Positions 1-6,676 of a stretch of DNA of 11,954 nt are shown piece after piece. Origin of the DNA: HGM04593 sp045588485. Its GTDB lineage: Bacteria; Bacteroidota; Bacteroidia; Bacteroidales; Bacteroidaceae. Every line of letters starts with the position of its first letter. Position 1 is the stretch's first letter. The position numbers were made by a program, and so were the translations under genes. Location of the stretch: positions 1-11,954 of the forward strand of contig JAZNEI010000006.1 in the NCBI GenBank assembly GCA_045588485.1, given 5' to 3'. The notes beneath the pieces are model-generated. The model did no database searches, was not told the DNA's origin, and saw only the letters and a program-made list of their open reading frames with translations.

Positions 1-14
1 TCATAAAAAAGTTG

Positions 15-22
15 TACCTTTG
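15..22 (+). promoter_or_regulatory. Bacteroidales -7 box (TACCTTTG)
   Basis: TACCTTTG matches the TAnnTTTG -7 consensus of Bacteroidales housekeeping promoters. Transcription would start near base 29 and read rightward. The usual -33 TTTG would lie off the left edge of the window, so it cannot be checked. No convincing gene follows before base 244, so this could drive a long leader to the nuclease gene, serve an element cut by the window edge, or be chance. Confidence 0.3.
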
Positions 23-220
23 TTCTATGATGAGTTGTACATCAATGCAAATCACGCAAGTATGTAGAAATCAGAACAGTTGCCAACTCATTACCTCGTT
101 CTTGAACTTTCCGCATAAACTTTTTATTCTTAGCGGATTATGAGATTATTCCAAAAATAATTTATTAAGTGAGTTTATAATTTTGAGCTTTATGCAATAG
201 GCTGTTTGAAAATAAAATTC

Positions 221-228
221 TATCTTCG
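221..228 (+). promoter_or_regulatory. -7 box upstream of the endonuclease gene (TATCTTCG)
   Basis: TATCTTCG differs by one base from TAnnTTTG and lies 16 bases before the first possible start codon at 244. A TTTG occurs at 205-208, but only 12 bases separate it from the box, shorter than the usual spacing of about 19, so the -33 element is unclear. The core TATCTTCGCAC is identical to the box in front of ilvE at 8104. Confidence 0.5.
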
Positions 229-243
229 CACCGTTAATAAAAG

Positions 244-1782
244 ATGTTGATGATTATGAGAAAGTTTTTCGTAGCGACGATACTGTTGTTTGCCGGTCTC
301 TCGTGTAGTGCGCAGCAATCCTATTATTCATCTATCGATGGGGTTAAAGGCGGAGAGACTCTGAAAAATGCTTTGCACAAACTCATTGATGAGAAAAGTA
401 CTATAGAGTATGGTTCGGGTAGTACAAGAACGTGGGGCGCTTTCTATACCACCGATTTTATAATGGAGGATGATAAGCGTCGTGTTGCAGATATGTACTC
501 CGATACCAAGCGCTATTTTGGAAGCAAAGGTAAGTCGGTTGATGGGATGAACATTGAACACAGTGTGGCTAAAAGCTGGTGGGGCGGCACCGAGAATGAT
601 GCCTACCGCGACCTGCATCATCTTAACCCCTCCGACCAGGAGGCCAACAGCCGCAAGAGTAACTATCCTATGGCAAAACTCACCTCGGTAACCTGGACAA
701 ATGGCATAATGAATGTGGGCAAAGCAAATATAGCAGGCAGCAACCAAAATGCCTTTGAGCCTGCCGACCAATATAAGGGCGATTTTGCACGCACTTATAT
801 GTATATGTTCACCTGTTATCAGACGTTTACCTGGAAATATACATGGATGGTGTATGAGAATAGCGCCTATCCCACTATTAAGCCTTGGGCTGTGGATTTG
901 CTCTTAAAGTGGCATCACGACGACCCTGTGAGTCAAAAGGAGATAGAACGTAATAATGCTGTATATGCAATTCAGGGTAACAGAAATCCCTATGTCGACT
1001 ATCCGCGTCTTGCCGATTTTGTGTGGGGCGACTCAGTCGATTATGTGTTCCGTCTGAACGGCGATGTCGAGAATGGCTCGGGTAATCAGGCCGGTAGCAG
1101 CACTGGCGGTTCGGACAGCTCAACCGACGAGGGTGGCGGCGCAACAGGTGGCGGCGGTCTCAGTGCCTCTAAATTCACACTTGTCGAGAACAATTCATCT
1201 ATTGCTGTCGGTGATACTGTTATAATTGTATGTGGCAATGTCGCAATGGGTAAAGAGCAGAAAGCCAACAATCGTGCTACGGCTACTGTTGAGGTGTCGG
1301 GTAACGAGGTTATCTCAATCTCGGCAGATGTGCAAAAAATTGTGATAGAACGGGGAACTGTTGCATCTACTTTCGCGTTGAATGTAAATGGCGGTTATCT
1401 CTATGCAGCATCAAGCAGTAGCAACTATCTGCGTACGCAGGACGATATTGACGCAAATGCCAGTTGGAAAATTACCATTGCCGATGGTGGTGCAGCCGAT
1501 ATTGTGGCGCAAGGTAATAACGCACGTAATCTGTTACGTTATAACCCAAGCGCCAAGATATTCTCGTGCTATAAATCGGGGCAGAACAAGGTGAGCATTT
1601 ATGCAAAAAAAGTATCATCAAATACAAAGGTCGACAGGGTGAAGAAACCTGCGAACAGAAGGGTAAACGTGTATAATCAGAATGGCAAATTGCTTCGTAG
1701 CAATGTTCCTTTTGCCCGTGCTTTTTATGGTCTTCCGCGTGGTGTATATGTGGTAGATAAAGAGAAATACTATATAAAATAG
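244..1782 (+). CDS. Secreted endonuclease I family nuclease with C-terminal module and sorting-like tail
   Basis: This is a 512-residue exported nuclease of the endonuclease I (EndA/NucM/Vvn) family, which cuts DNA and sometimes RNA nonspecifically with a beta-beta-alpha metal site. A hydrophobic signal peptide covers about residues 5-23 (cleavage likely after SCSA). The catalytic core shows N-I-E105-H106-S, where E105 is the expected metal ligand and H106 the general base, then D-L-H-H-L-N-P at 123-129 and Q-E-A-N135-S-R-K-S-N-Y, with N135 as the second metal ligand. A Gly/Ser/Thr linker (about 276-306) leads to a beta-rich module (about 310-465) of a kind I recall at the C-termini of other Bacteroidetes nucleases. 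The last 40 residues (VNVYNQNGKL to GVYVVDKEKYYIK) resemble a type IX secretion sorting domain. The start may be ATG 244, 250 or 256. The nuclease call is firm; the secretion route is inferred. Confidence 0.9.
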   Translation: MLMIMRKFFVATILLFAGLSCSAQQSYYSSIDGVKGGETLKNALHKLIDEKSTIEYGSGSTRTWGAFYTTDFIMEDDKRRVADMYSDTKRYFGSKGKSVDGMNIEHSVAKSWWGGTENDAYRDLHHLNPSDQEANSRKSNYPMAKLTSVTWTNGIMNVGKANIAGSNQNAFEPADQYKGDFARTYMYMFTCYQTFTWKYTWMVYENSAYPTIKPWAVDLLLKWHHDDPVSQKEIERNNAVYAIQGNRNPYVDYPRLADFVWGDSVDYVFRLNGDVENGSGNQAGSSTGGSDSSTDEGGGATGGGGLSASKFTLVENNSSIAVGDTVIIVCGNVAMGKEQKANNRATATVEVSGNEVISISADVQKIVIERGTVASTFALNVNGGYLYAASSSSNYLRTQDDIDANASWKITIADGGAADIVAQGNNARNLLRYNPSAKIFSCYKSGQNKVSIYAKKVSSNTKVDRVKKPANRRVNVYNQNGKLLRSNVPFARAFYGLPRGVYVVDKEKYYIK

Positions 1783-1817
1783 TTCCTATTTTCTAGTAGA
1801 AACCAATATTTTAGATG

Positions 1818-1862
1818 AGTCATTGGGTGCAAGTGTCGTCACTTGCACCCAATGACTTTTTT
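1818..1862 (+). terminator. Intrinsic terminator after the endonuclease gene
   Basis: A perfect 18-base-pair stem (arms 1818-1835 and 1840-1857) closes a 4-base TCGT loop, and a run of six T starts at 1857. It lies 35 bases after the nuclease stop codon. The stem is GC-rich in its inner half (GGGTGCAAGTG). This is a textbook Rho-independent terminator that separates the nuclease from the kinase-like gene. Confidence 0.92.
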
Positions 1863-1924
1863 ATTTCAAAAGTTAAATATGAGTTAAATTGTTTTTATAA
1901 ATATGTTTCAAAATGTAAAAGTCT

Positions 1925-1932
1925 TATATTTG
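1925..1932 (+). promoter_or_regulatory. -7 box upstream of the LPS-kinase-like gene (TATATTTG)
   Basis: TATATTTG is an exact TAnnTTTG match in an A/T-rich stretch just downstream of the terminator and 72 bases before the gene. No clean TTTG lies at the -33 position. With the terminator upstream, this marks the gene as a separate transcription unit. Confidence 0.6.
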
Positions 1933-2004
1933 CAGAAAACTTTTTTTGTTGAAAAAGTTTTCTAATGGTCTAAACATTTTACAATCAATAAATAACAAGT
2001 GAGA

Positions 2005-2790
2005 ATGAGGATACATATACATCCTGATTATGAATTTCTGCGTTCCGATATCAAGCGTATTGTTGCGGGACGCTATAAGGTCGACAAGGTATTCTGCAAC
2101 AGGCGTAATGTTGTAGAAAAGATTACCGTTGCAGGCAAAGAATTCGTTCTGAAAAGATATAAGCGGCCTACTATACCTAATTGTATCGCGTATACATTGT
2201 TTCGGAAAAGCAAGGCTCGCCGTGCATACGAGTATGCTTTGCGGCTTTTGAAAAATGGAATAGGTACACCTTTCCCGGTTGCGTATGTCGAGGAAAAACG
2301 TTCTGGTTTTTTTCATACGGGATACCTGCTTACCGAATATATGAATTTACCAACGTTGGCACAGATTAATGTCGAGGAGTTACCCTTTGAACAGTTGCAT
2401 AATTTGGAACTCGACCTAATATCTTTTACTATTCTGTTGCAAGAGAAGAGGATTCTGCCACTCGATTATAACCCATCAAATATTTTCTATAGCTACGATG
2501 AGCGTACGGGGCACTTCTCATTTGCTCTTACCGATATAAACCGTATGAAGTTCGGTCGTATTCCGTGGAGTAACGATGTAATGCGCTGTTTCGAGCAGTT
2601 TGGAATTACTACCGATAAATTGTATCATTTTCTTTTGGGATACTCCATTGAGAGGGGTGTGGATATTGACTTGTGTATGTTCGAATTTCTGCGCTTCCGT
2701 CTGATAAGGAAATTCCGTCGTTTTATAAAAGGAAAAGTTAAAGGGGCGATAGAAAAACGTGGGCGTGAAAAAATCAAGCAAGCTCTATGA
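2005..2790 (+). CDS. Lipopolysaccharide kinase (Kdo/WaaP/InaA-like) family protein
   Basis: This 261-residue protein has a minimal protein-kinase-like fold, as in the Kdo/WaaP lipopolysaccharide kinases that phosphorylate core sugars at the inner face of the inner membrane. Visible motifs are the lysine strand FVLKRYK (K50), the catalytic-loop block L-D154-Y-N-P-S-N159-I-F and the metal-binding D177-I-N-R-M in place of DFG. The residue two before the catalytic Asp, usually His in HxD, is Pro here. There is no signal peptide or membrane segment, and the C-terminus is very basic (about residues 225-261), which could favour membrane contact. I chose ATG 2005; an in-frame GTG at 1999 adds only two residues. 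The gene stands alone, with no other LPS gene nearby, so the substrate is unknown. It could be a heptose or Kdo kinase or a relative with another target. Confidence 0.75.
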   Translation: MRIHIHPDYEFLRSDIKRIVAGRYKVDKVFCNRRNVVEKITVAGKEFVLKRYKRPTIPNCIAYTLFRKSKARRAYEYALRLLKNGIGTPFPVAYVEEKRSGFFHTGYLLTEYMNLPTLAQINVEELPFEQLHNLELDLISFTILLQEKRILPLDYNPSNIFYSYDERTGHFSFALTDINRMKFGRIPWSNDVMRCFEQFGITTDKLYHFLLGYSIERGVDIDLCMFEFLRFRLIRKFRRFIKGKVKGAIEKRGREKIKQAL

Positions 2791-3262
2791 CCTCAAGGTC
2801 TTTGAATTTGTCTCCGTCGATGGTTATCTTTACTAATGTGCGCACCTGTTGCCACCCCTGTTTGCCCGCTGCACCGGGATTGATGTGCAAACAACCGAGT
2901 GTCTTGTCGAACATCACCTTTAGAATGTGTGAATGTCCCGAAATAAAGAGTTGAGGTGGACGCTCGTAAAGTGCTTTCCGTATCGAGGCATCGTAGCGCC
3001 CGGGGTAGCCGCCAATATGCTTCATAACAACCTCGCACTCTTCTATTTTAAAGCGCAGTGTCTCGCTGTATTTTTGTCGCAGTATACCACCGTCTATATT
3101 GCCGTAGACGGCGCGTATGGGACGGAAATGCTCTAATTGCTCTATGAGTACCTCGCTACCAATGTCGCCCGCGTGCCAAATTTCATCGCACTCGGCAAAG
3201 TGCATCAGATAGCGGTCGTCCCAAAAGCCGTGAGTGTCCGAGAGAATGCCTATGCGCTTCAT
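2774..3262 (-). CDS. YfcE/MJ0936-family metallophosphoesterase
   Basis: This is a 162-residue calcineurin-like phosphoesterase of the small YfcE/MJ0936 type, cytosolic enzymes that hydrolyse phosphodiesters with two metal ions. All the expected blocks are present: S-D9-T-H11-G, H-A-G-D33-I-G, Y-G-N55-I-D, H82 in MKHIGGYPGRY, G-H110-S-H112, and N-P-G-A-A-G at 128-133. The length is normal for the family. It is the last gene of a three-gene minus-strand operon. Its ATG overlaps the end of the cytidylate-kinase-like gene by 4 bases (3259-3262), which suggests coupled translation. Its 3' end overlaps the convergent kinase gene by 17 bases. The physiological substrate of this subfamily is generally unknown. 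Confidence 0.9.
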   Translation of the reverse strand: MKRIGILSDTHGFWDDRYLMHFAECDEIWHAGDIGSEVLIEQLEHFRPIRAVYGNIDGGILRQKYSETLRFKIEECEVVMKHIGGYPGRYDASIRKALYERPPQLFISGHSHILKVMFDKTLGCLHINPGAAGKQGWQQVRTLVKITIDGDKFKDLEVIELA

Positions 3263-3879
3263 ATCTCTATGCGCCGTTTTACAAAATCATAGATGAATTG
3301 TGCTGTCCCCTCGATGCCTAAAATAGAGGAATTTATACACAGATGATAGCCTGCTGCGTTACCCCACTCGGTGGTTGCATAGTAGTCGTGGTAGGAGCGT
3401 CGTCTCTTGTCGCCTCGTTCCATTTTCTCTTTTGCCTGCTCCTCGCTGAGACCGTCTTTGCGCATTATGCGCTTTATGCGGTCGTCGCTGTCGGCGGTGA
3501 TGAAGATGCTTATGAGGCAGGGGTGGTCGCGTAGTACATACTCCGAACAGCGCCCTATGGTAATGCACGACTCGCGTTGTGCAATGCTTCGCATCGCTTC
3601 GCTCTGAAGCTCGAAAAGGCGGTCGCTGTGCATATAACTATCCTGTCCGAAATATCCTGCTACGGCGTGTCGCAGCGCTACTATATTGCTGAGGAACGAA
3701 TCGGACTCCTGCTCGTCGGCATTCTCGAATGCCGAGGTATCGATGCCACTCTCCTGCGCAGCAACCTCGAGCAGTTTTTTGTCGTACACCGATATTCCTA
3801 ACATCTCTCCCAATTTCTCGGCAATATCCTTGCCGCCACTGCCTAATTGACGGCCTATTGAAATAACATATCTTTTCAT
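3259..3879 (-). CDS. Cytidylate kinase-like family protein
   Basis: This 206-residue P-loop protein belongs to the cytidylate-kinase-like family, distinct from the housekeeping Cmk. The nucleotide-binding loop reads G9-R-Q-L-G-S-G-G-K17-D-I-A, followed by Y-D-K-K-L-L at 32-37, the core strand and loop I-G-R110-C-S-E-Y at 108-114, and a basic lid E-R-G-D157-K-R-R-R-S-Y at 154-163. These fit a nucleoside-monophosphate-kinase fold that transfers phosphate from ATP. The true acceptor has not been established to my knowledge, so a CMP kinase name would overreach. It sits between a MATE exporter (21 bases upstream) and a phosphoesterase (4-base overlap), all on the minus strand, so the three are probably one mRNA. 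A link between this gene and the exporter is inference from position only. Confidence 0.85.
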   Translation of the reverse strand: MKRYVISIGRQLGSGGKDIAEKLGEMLGISVYDKKLLEVAAQESGIDTSAFENADEQESDSFLSNIVALRHAVAGYFGQDSYMHSDRLFELQSEAMRSIAQRESCITIGRCSEYVLRDHPCLISIFITADSDDRIKRIMRKDGLSEEQAKEKMERGDKRRRSYHDYYATTEWGNAAGYHLCINSSILGIEGTAQFIYDFVKRRIEI

Positions 3880-3900
3880 TGTACTACACTTTTTCGTGGG

Positions 3901-5283
3901 TTAGTTTATTCCATCTTTTTGTGTGCGCCACTCGCTGAACTGCCAAATGAGCATTATAACTGTGAGCATGGCAGCTATAAAGTCGGATATTGGCATACTA
4001 TACCACACTCCATTCTCGCCAAAGAACAGGGGGAGAGTCAAGAGTAGAGGTATCAGAAGCAGTATCTGACGGGTGAGCGAAAGGAATATCGATTTGTTCA
4101 CCTTGCCGATGCTTTGGAAGAAATTTGTTGTGACAAGCTGGAATCCGATGAAAGGCATAAACATGAACATAATGCGCATTGCCTTTACCGAACTGTCGAT
4201 GAGTGCATTCTCGGTGGTAAAAGCCTTTGCTACAGTTTCAGGCATAAGCTCTCCGATGAGGAATCCCAATGTGGTAACAACTGTGGCCCAGATGATTGTC
4301 AGTTTCAGGGTCTCCTTAACACGGTTGGGTTTACGGGCACCATAGTTGTATCCCACAATAGGTTGCATTCCCTGTGTGAGTCCGAGTACAACCATTACAA
4401 AAATAAACTGTATGCGGTTCGAAATTCCGTATGCAGCAATAGACATATCGCCATCGTCACTATAACTTCTTAATCCCTTGTTTATTATGATGACCACAAG
4501 GCAGGCTGCCGCATTTATAAAGAATGGAGACATTCCTATTGATAGGATGCTTTTTACAATGTTGCTGCGCAGACGGTATATGCCCCGTTGCAGATGTAGC
4601 AATTCGTCGGGGTTGCTCAATAACTTAATCTGCCACATAAGTGTTATACATTGTGCCATGATGGTTGCAAGTGCTGCACCGCGTATGCCCCAGCCAAGAA
4701 TAAAAATGAATATCGGTGCCAGAATTGCATTTGCGCATACAGTGAGAATGGTGGCATACATAGCCTGTTTGGGATGACCGGCTGCTCTTATGGCAGCGTT
4801 TATTCCAAAATAGAGGTGAGTGAAAATATTACCATAGAGAATAACCTCCATAAAGGCACGTGCATGGGGTAGTGTGCTTTCGCTCGCTCCAAAGAAGTAG
4901 AGAATGGGGTCGAGGAAAATGAGTGTTATTGCTGCAAACAGTATTCCCACAATTATGTTCAGCGTGACGAGGTTGCCTAAAATAATTTTTGCCGAGTCGT
5001 AGTCGCGTTGTCCTAAACGCACCGACAGCTGTGTGGCACCTCCTACGCCTACCATAGCACCAAATGCAGCCGAGAGGTTCATCAGCGGGAAGGTGGTTGC
5101 AAGACCCGAAATGGCAAGAGCGCCTACATCGGGAATGTGTCCGATAAAGATACTGTCGATTGTGTGGTATATTGACGATGCAGTCTGTGCAATGATGGCC
5201 GGTATTGCATATTGCATAAGCAGTTTACCCACACTTTCGGTCCCAAGCTCGGTGGGAACCTTACGTTCTATATTTTTGCTCAT
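3901..5283 (-). CDS. MATE family multidrug/cation efflux transporter
   Basis: This 460-residue integral membrane protein of the MATE family (multidrug and toxic compound extrusion) uses a Na+ or H+ gradient to export organic cations or metabolites across the inner membrane. The length and the run of about twelve hydrophobic segments in two halves fit the family. Characteristic features are the N-terminal segment LLMQYAIPAIIAQTASSIY, the LGQRDYDSAK loop after the second or third helix, and the second-half signature GLTQGMQPIVGYNYGA. It reads as complete, starting with MSKNIERKVPTELG after a short A/T-rich leader. It is the first gene of the minus-strand operon and lies next to the two-way control region at 5284-5557, which has two good minus-strand promoter boxes. 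The substrate cannot be predicted. Confidence 0.93.
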   Translation of the reverse strand: MSKNIERKVPTELGTESVGKLLMQYAIPAIIAQTASSIYHTIDSIFIGHIPDVGALAISGLATTFPLMNLSAAFGAMVGVGGATQLSVRLGQRDYDSAKIILGNLVTLNIIVGILFAAITLIFLDPILYFFGASESTLPHARAFMEVILYGNIFTHLYFGINAAIRAAGHPKQAMYATILTVCANAILAPIFIFILGWGIRGAALATIMAQCITLMWQIKLLSNPDELLHLQRGIYRLRSNIVKSILSIGMSPFFINAAACLVVIIINKGLRSYSDDGDMSIAAYGISNRIQFIFVMVVLGLTQGMQPIVGYNYGARKPNRVKETLKLTIIWATVVTTLGFLIGELMPETVAKAFTTENALIDSSVKAMRIMFMFMPFIGFQLVTTNFFQSIGKVNKSIFLSLTRQILLLIPLLLTLPLFFGENGVWYSMPISDFIAAMLTVIMLIWQFSEWRTQKDGIN

Positions 5284-5308
5284 AGTTTTTCTATTATAAT
5301 GTAGCGGC

Positions 5309-5336
5309 GATGCAAAAAAACTTTTAACTTTGCATC
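5309..5336. repeat. 8-base inverted repeat around a plus-strand -7 box
   Basis: GATGCAAA (5309-5316) and TTTGCATC (5329-5336) are perfect inverted copies separated by 12 bases. The right arm overlaps the -7-like sequence TAACTTTG (5325-5332). It lies between the MATE start codon (5283) and the proximal minus-strand promoter, so it falls in the MATE leader. It could be an operator or a small RNA structure; it may also be chance. Confidence 0.35.
5325..5332 (+). promoter_or_regulatory. -7 box reading toward mnmA (TAACTTTG)
   Basis: TAACTTTG is an exact TAnnTTTG match on the plus strand. No TTTG is seen at the -33 position. If active it would give mnmA an unusually long leader of about 245 bases that crosses the tandem repeat, so it may be a minor or inactive site. 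Confidence 0.35.
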
Positions 5337-5353
5337 AAACTACGTCAACGCTG

Positions 5354-5361
5354 CAAAGATA
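5354..5361 (-). promoter_or_regulatory. Proximal minus-strand -7 box for the MATE operon (TATCTTTG)
   Basis: On the minus strand this reads TATCTTTG followed by CA, the commonest form of the Bacteroidales -7 box. Transcription would start near 5347, giving a leader of about 64 bases to the MATE start codon at 5283. The box is embedded in the first copy of a 21-base exact repeat. The -33 element is degenerate (TTTA rather than TTTG). Confidence 0.6.
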
Positions 5362-5421
5362 CAAACAAACGAGCGAGAAATATAAAGCTTGCTTTAATAT
5401 TTTTCTAAGCGAGTGCAGAAT

Positions 5422-5429
5422 TATCTTCG
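5422..5429 (+). promoter_or_regulatory. Plus-strand -7-like box facing the distal minus-strand box (TATCTTCG)
   Basis: TATCTTCG resembles the boxes in front of the nuclease and ilvE genes. It forms the left arm of an 11-base inverted repeat with one mismatch (5423-5433 and 5436-5446) whose right arm is the distal minus-strand box, so the two boxes face each other. It is a candidate mnmA promoter with a leader of about 146 bases. Confidence 0.4.
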
Positions 5430-5439
5430 AGGTTTACCT

Positions 5440-5447
5440 CAAAGATA
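5440..5447 (-). promoter_or_regulatory. Distal minus-strand -7 box for the MATE operon (TATCTTTG)
   Basis: TATCTTTG on the minus strand, with a TTTG -33 element at 5469-5472 and a 21-base spacer, is the best complete promoter in the window. It would start transcription near 5433 and lies upstream of the proximal copy, so the MATE operon appears to have tandem promoters. Confidence 0.6.
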
Positions 5448-5581
5448 CAAACAAACGAGCAAAATAGTCAAAGTTTACTTTGATATTTTATAGTGATTGC
5501 AGTGTGTATGTTCGCTGTTCACAGCGTAAAGTAACAAAAAATACGCAGTTTTTTTGATTGTTTATTAAAAATGATAGATAT

Positions 5582-6676
5582 ATGCAAACGAGTGTGTTGG
5601 TGGGAATGAGTGGTGGAATAGATAGCACAGCCGTATGTAGTATGTTGCAGGAGCAAGGGTACAGGGTTATAGGACTTACTTTTGTTACCTGTGATGCATC
5701 GTTTGCGGCAGCCGAGGCTGCCGCTTCGCTGGCGAAACGTTTAGGAATAGAACATTATATCGATGATGTGCGCGACGAGTTTCGTTGCAAGGTGATACAG
5801 CCTTTTGTCAACAGCTACCTGTCGGGCGAGACACCCAATCCCTGTGTCAATTGCAATAGGGTAATGAAATTTGACCTCCTTTGCCGATGGGCCGACAAGC
5901 TCGGTTGCGAGAAAATCGCAACAGGACACTATGTAAAACTGCACGAGGAGTGCAATGCATCTGGCACGAAAAAAAAGTATTATATCGTTACGGGTGACGA
6001 CCATCGCAAGGACCAAAGCTATTTTCTTTGGAGGCTTACACAAGAGCAGTTGTCTCGTGTTATCTTTCCGCTTGGAGGGTGGAAAAAGAGCGACGTATGC
6101 AACTATCTTGGAATGAATAACCTTGATGAAGCAGGTAAGGATGGCGAGAGTATGGAGGTCTGCTTTATTCCGGGCGATTATCGCGATTTTCTGCGTGAGA
6201 ATATACCCGATGTCGATAGTGTGATACGCGAAGGCTCTTTTGTGGATGCGGCAGGGCGTGTGCTTGGCAAGCATCGTGGTTACCCCTATTATACGATAGG
6301 ACAGCGTAAAGGCCTTGGTATTGCATTGGGACACCCTGCATACGTGGTAAAGGTTAACGCTGCAAAAAATACCGTAATGTTAGGCTCGGCCGAGGAACTT
6401 ATTACACGTTACATGCTTATTGATACACCAGAATGGGTTGATACCGTACCATTGGAGGGACTCACCGTCAGAGTACGTTATCGCAGCAATCCGATTGCCT
6501 GTGATGCGCCGCAGCCTGTGAGTGATGGCCGCTGGCTTGTGCGTCTGCATAGCGATGCTTCGGCAATAACACCGGGACAGTCGGCTGTCTTTTATGTGGG
6601 AAACACTCTTGTCGGTGGTGCTTTCATAGCTTCGCAGCGTGGTATTAATCAATGGATAACCGAACAGTATGATTGA
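5582..6676 (+). CDS. mnmA: tRNA 2-thiouridine(34) synthase MnmA
   Basis: This 364-residue cytosolic tRNA thiolase activates U34 of tRNA-Lys, -Glu and -Gln with ATP and transfers sulfur from a relay protein to give 2-thiouridine. The PP-loop S10-G-G-I-D-S15 sits near the N-terminus. The two catalytic cysteines are present: C91 in T-P-N-P-C-V-N-C-N and C194 in M-E-V-C-F-I-P-G-D. Also visible are the tRNA-binding stretch K-D-Q-S-Y-F-L-W at 143-150, the Y-T-I-G-Q-R-K-G-L-G-I signature, and a C-terminal beta barrel ending in SAVFYVGNTLVGGAFI. I chose ATG 5582, which begins MQTSVLVGMSGG; the longer in-frame TTG at 5558 adds eight residues not expected in the family. It leads an operon with xseA and xseB and overlaps xseA by 8 bases. 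Confidence 0.95.
   Translation: MQTSVLVGMSGGIDSTAVCSMLQEQGYRVIGLTFVTCDASFAAAEAAASLAKRLGIEHYIDDVRDEFRCKVIQPFVNSYLSGETPNPCVNCNRVMKFDLLCRWADKLGCEKIATGHYVKLHEECNASGTKKKYYIVTGDDHRKDQSYFLWRLTQEQLSRVIFPLGGWKKSDVCNYLGMNNLDEAGKDGESMEVCFIPGDYRDFLRENIPDVDSVIREGSFVDAAGRVLGKHRGYPYYTIGQRKGLGIALGHPAYVVKVNAAKNTVMLGSAEELITRYMLIDTPEWVDTVPLEGLTVRVRYRSNPIACDAPQPVSDGRWLVRLHSDASAITPGQSAVFYVGNTLVGGAFIASQRGINQWITEQYD

Larger units (their letters stand above)
5354..5460. repeat. Tandem 21-base exact repeat, 86-base period
   Basis: Bases 5354-5374 and 5440-5460 are identical over 21 positions (CAAAGATAC, then AAACAAACGAGC). The similarity continues to the right more loosely, including a dyad in each copy: TAAAGC-TT-GCTTTA at about 5382-5395 and TCAAAG-TTTA-CTTTGA at 5468-5483. 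Each unit therefore holds a minus-strand -7 box and, about 20 bases upstream of it, a small palindrome near the -33 position. This looks like a duplicated promoter unit. Confidence 0.7.

Noticed and set aside
27..143. A 38-codon plus-strand frame (MMSCTSMQIT...) just after the -7 box at 15-22.
   Set aside because: The predicted transcript would start almost at its first codon. Its composition is rich in Cys, Ser and Gln and looks like antisense. A short minus-strand frame over the same bases (MRKVQERGNELATVLISTYLRDLH) looks more protein-like, but it is only 24 residues with no support. Neither can be called a gene.
328..771. A 147-codon minus-strand frame inside the nuclease gene.
   Set aside because: It lies wholly antisense to the conserved catalytic domain, and its translation shows no family pattern.
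5513..5526. The short palindrome CGCTGT-TC-ACAGCG upstream of mnmA.
   Set aside because: It is six base pairs with a two-base loop, common by chance, with no adjoining promoter or T-run.
5558..5581. An upstream TTG start for mnmA adding MFIKNDRY.
   Set aside because: Family members start close to the PP-loop. ATG 5582 gives the expected MQTSVLVGMSGGIDS beginning.
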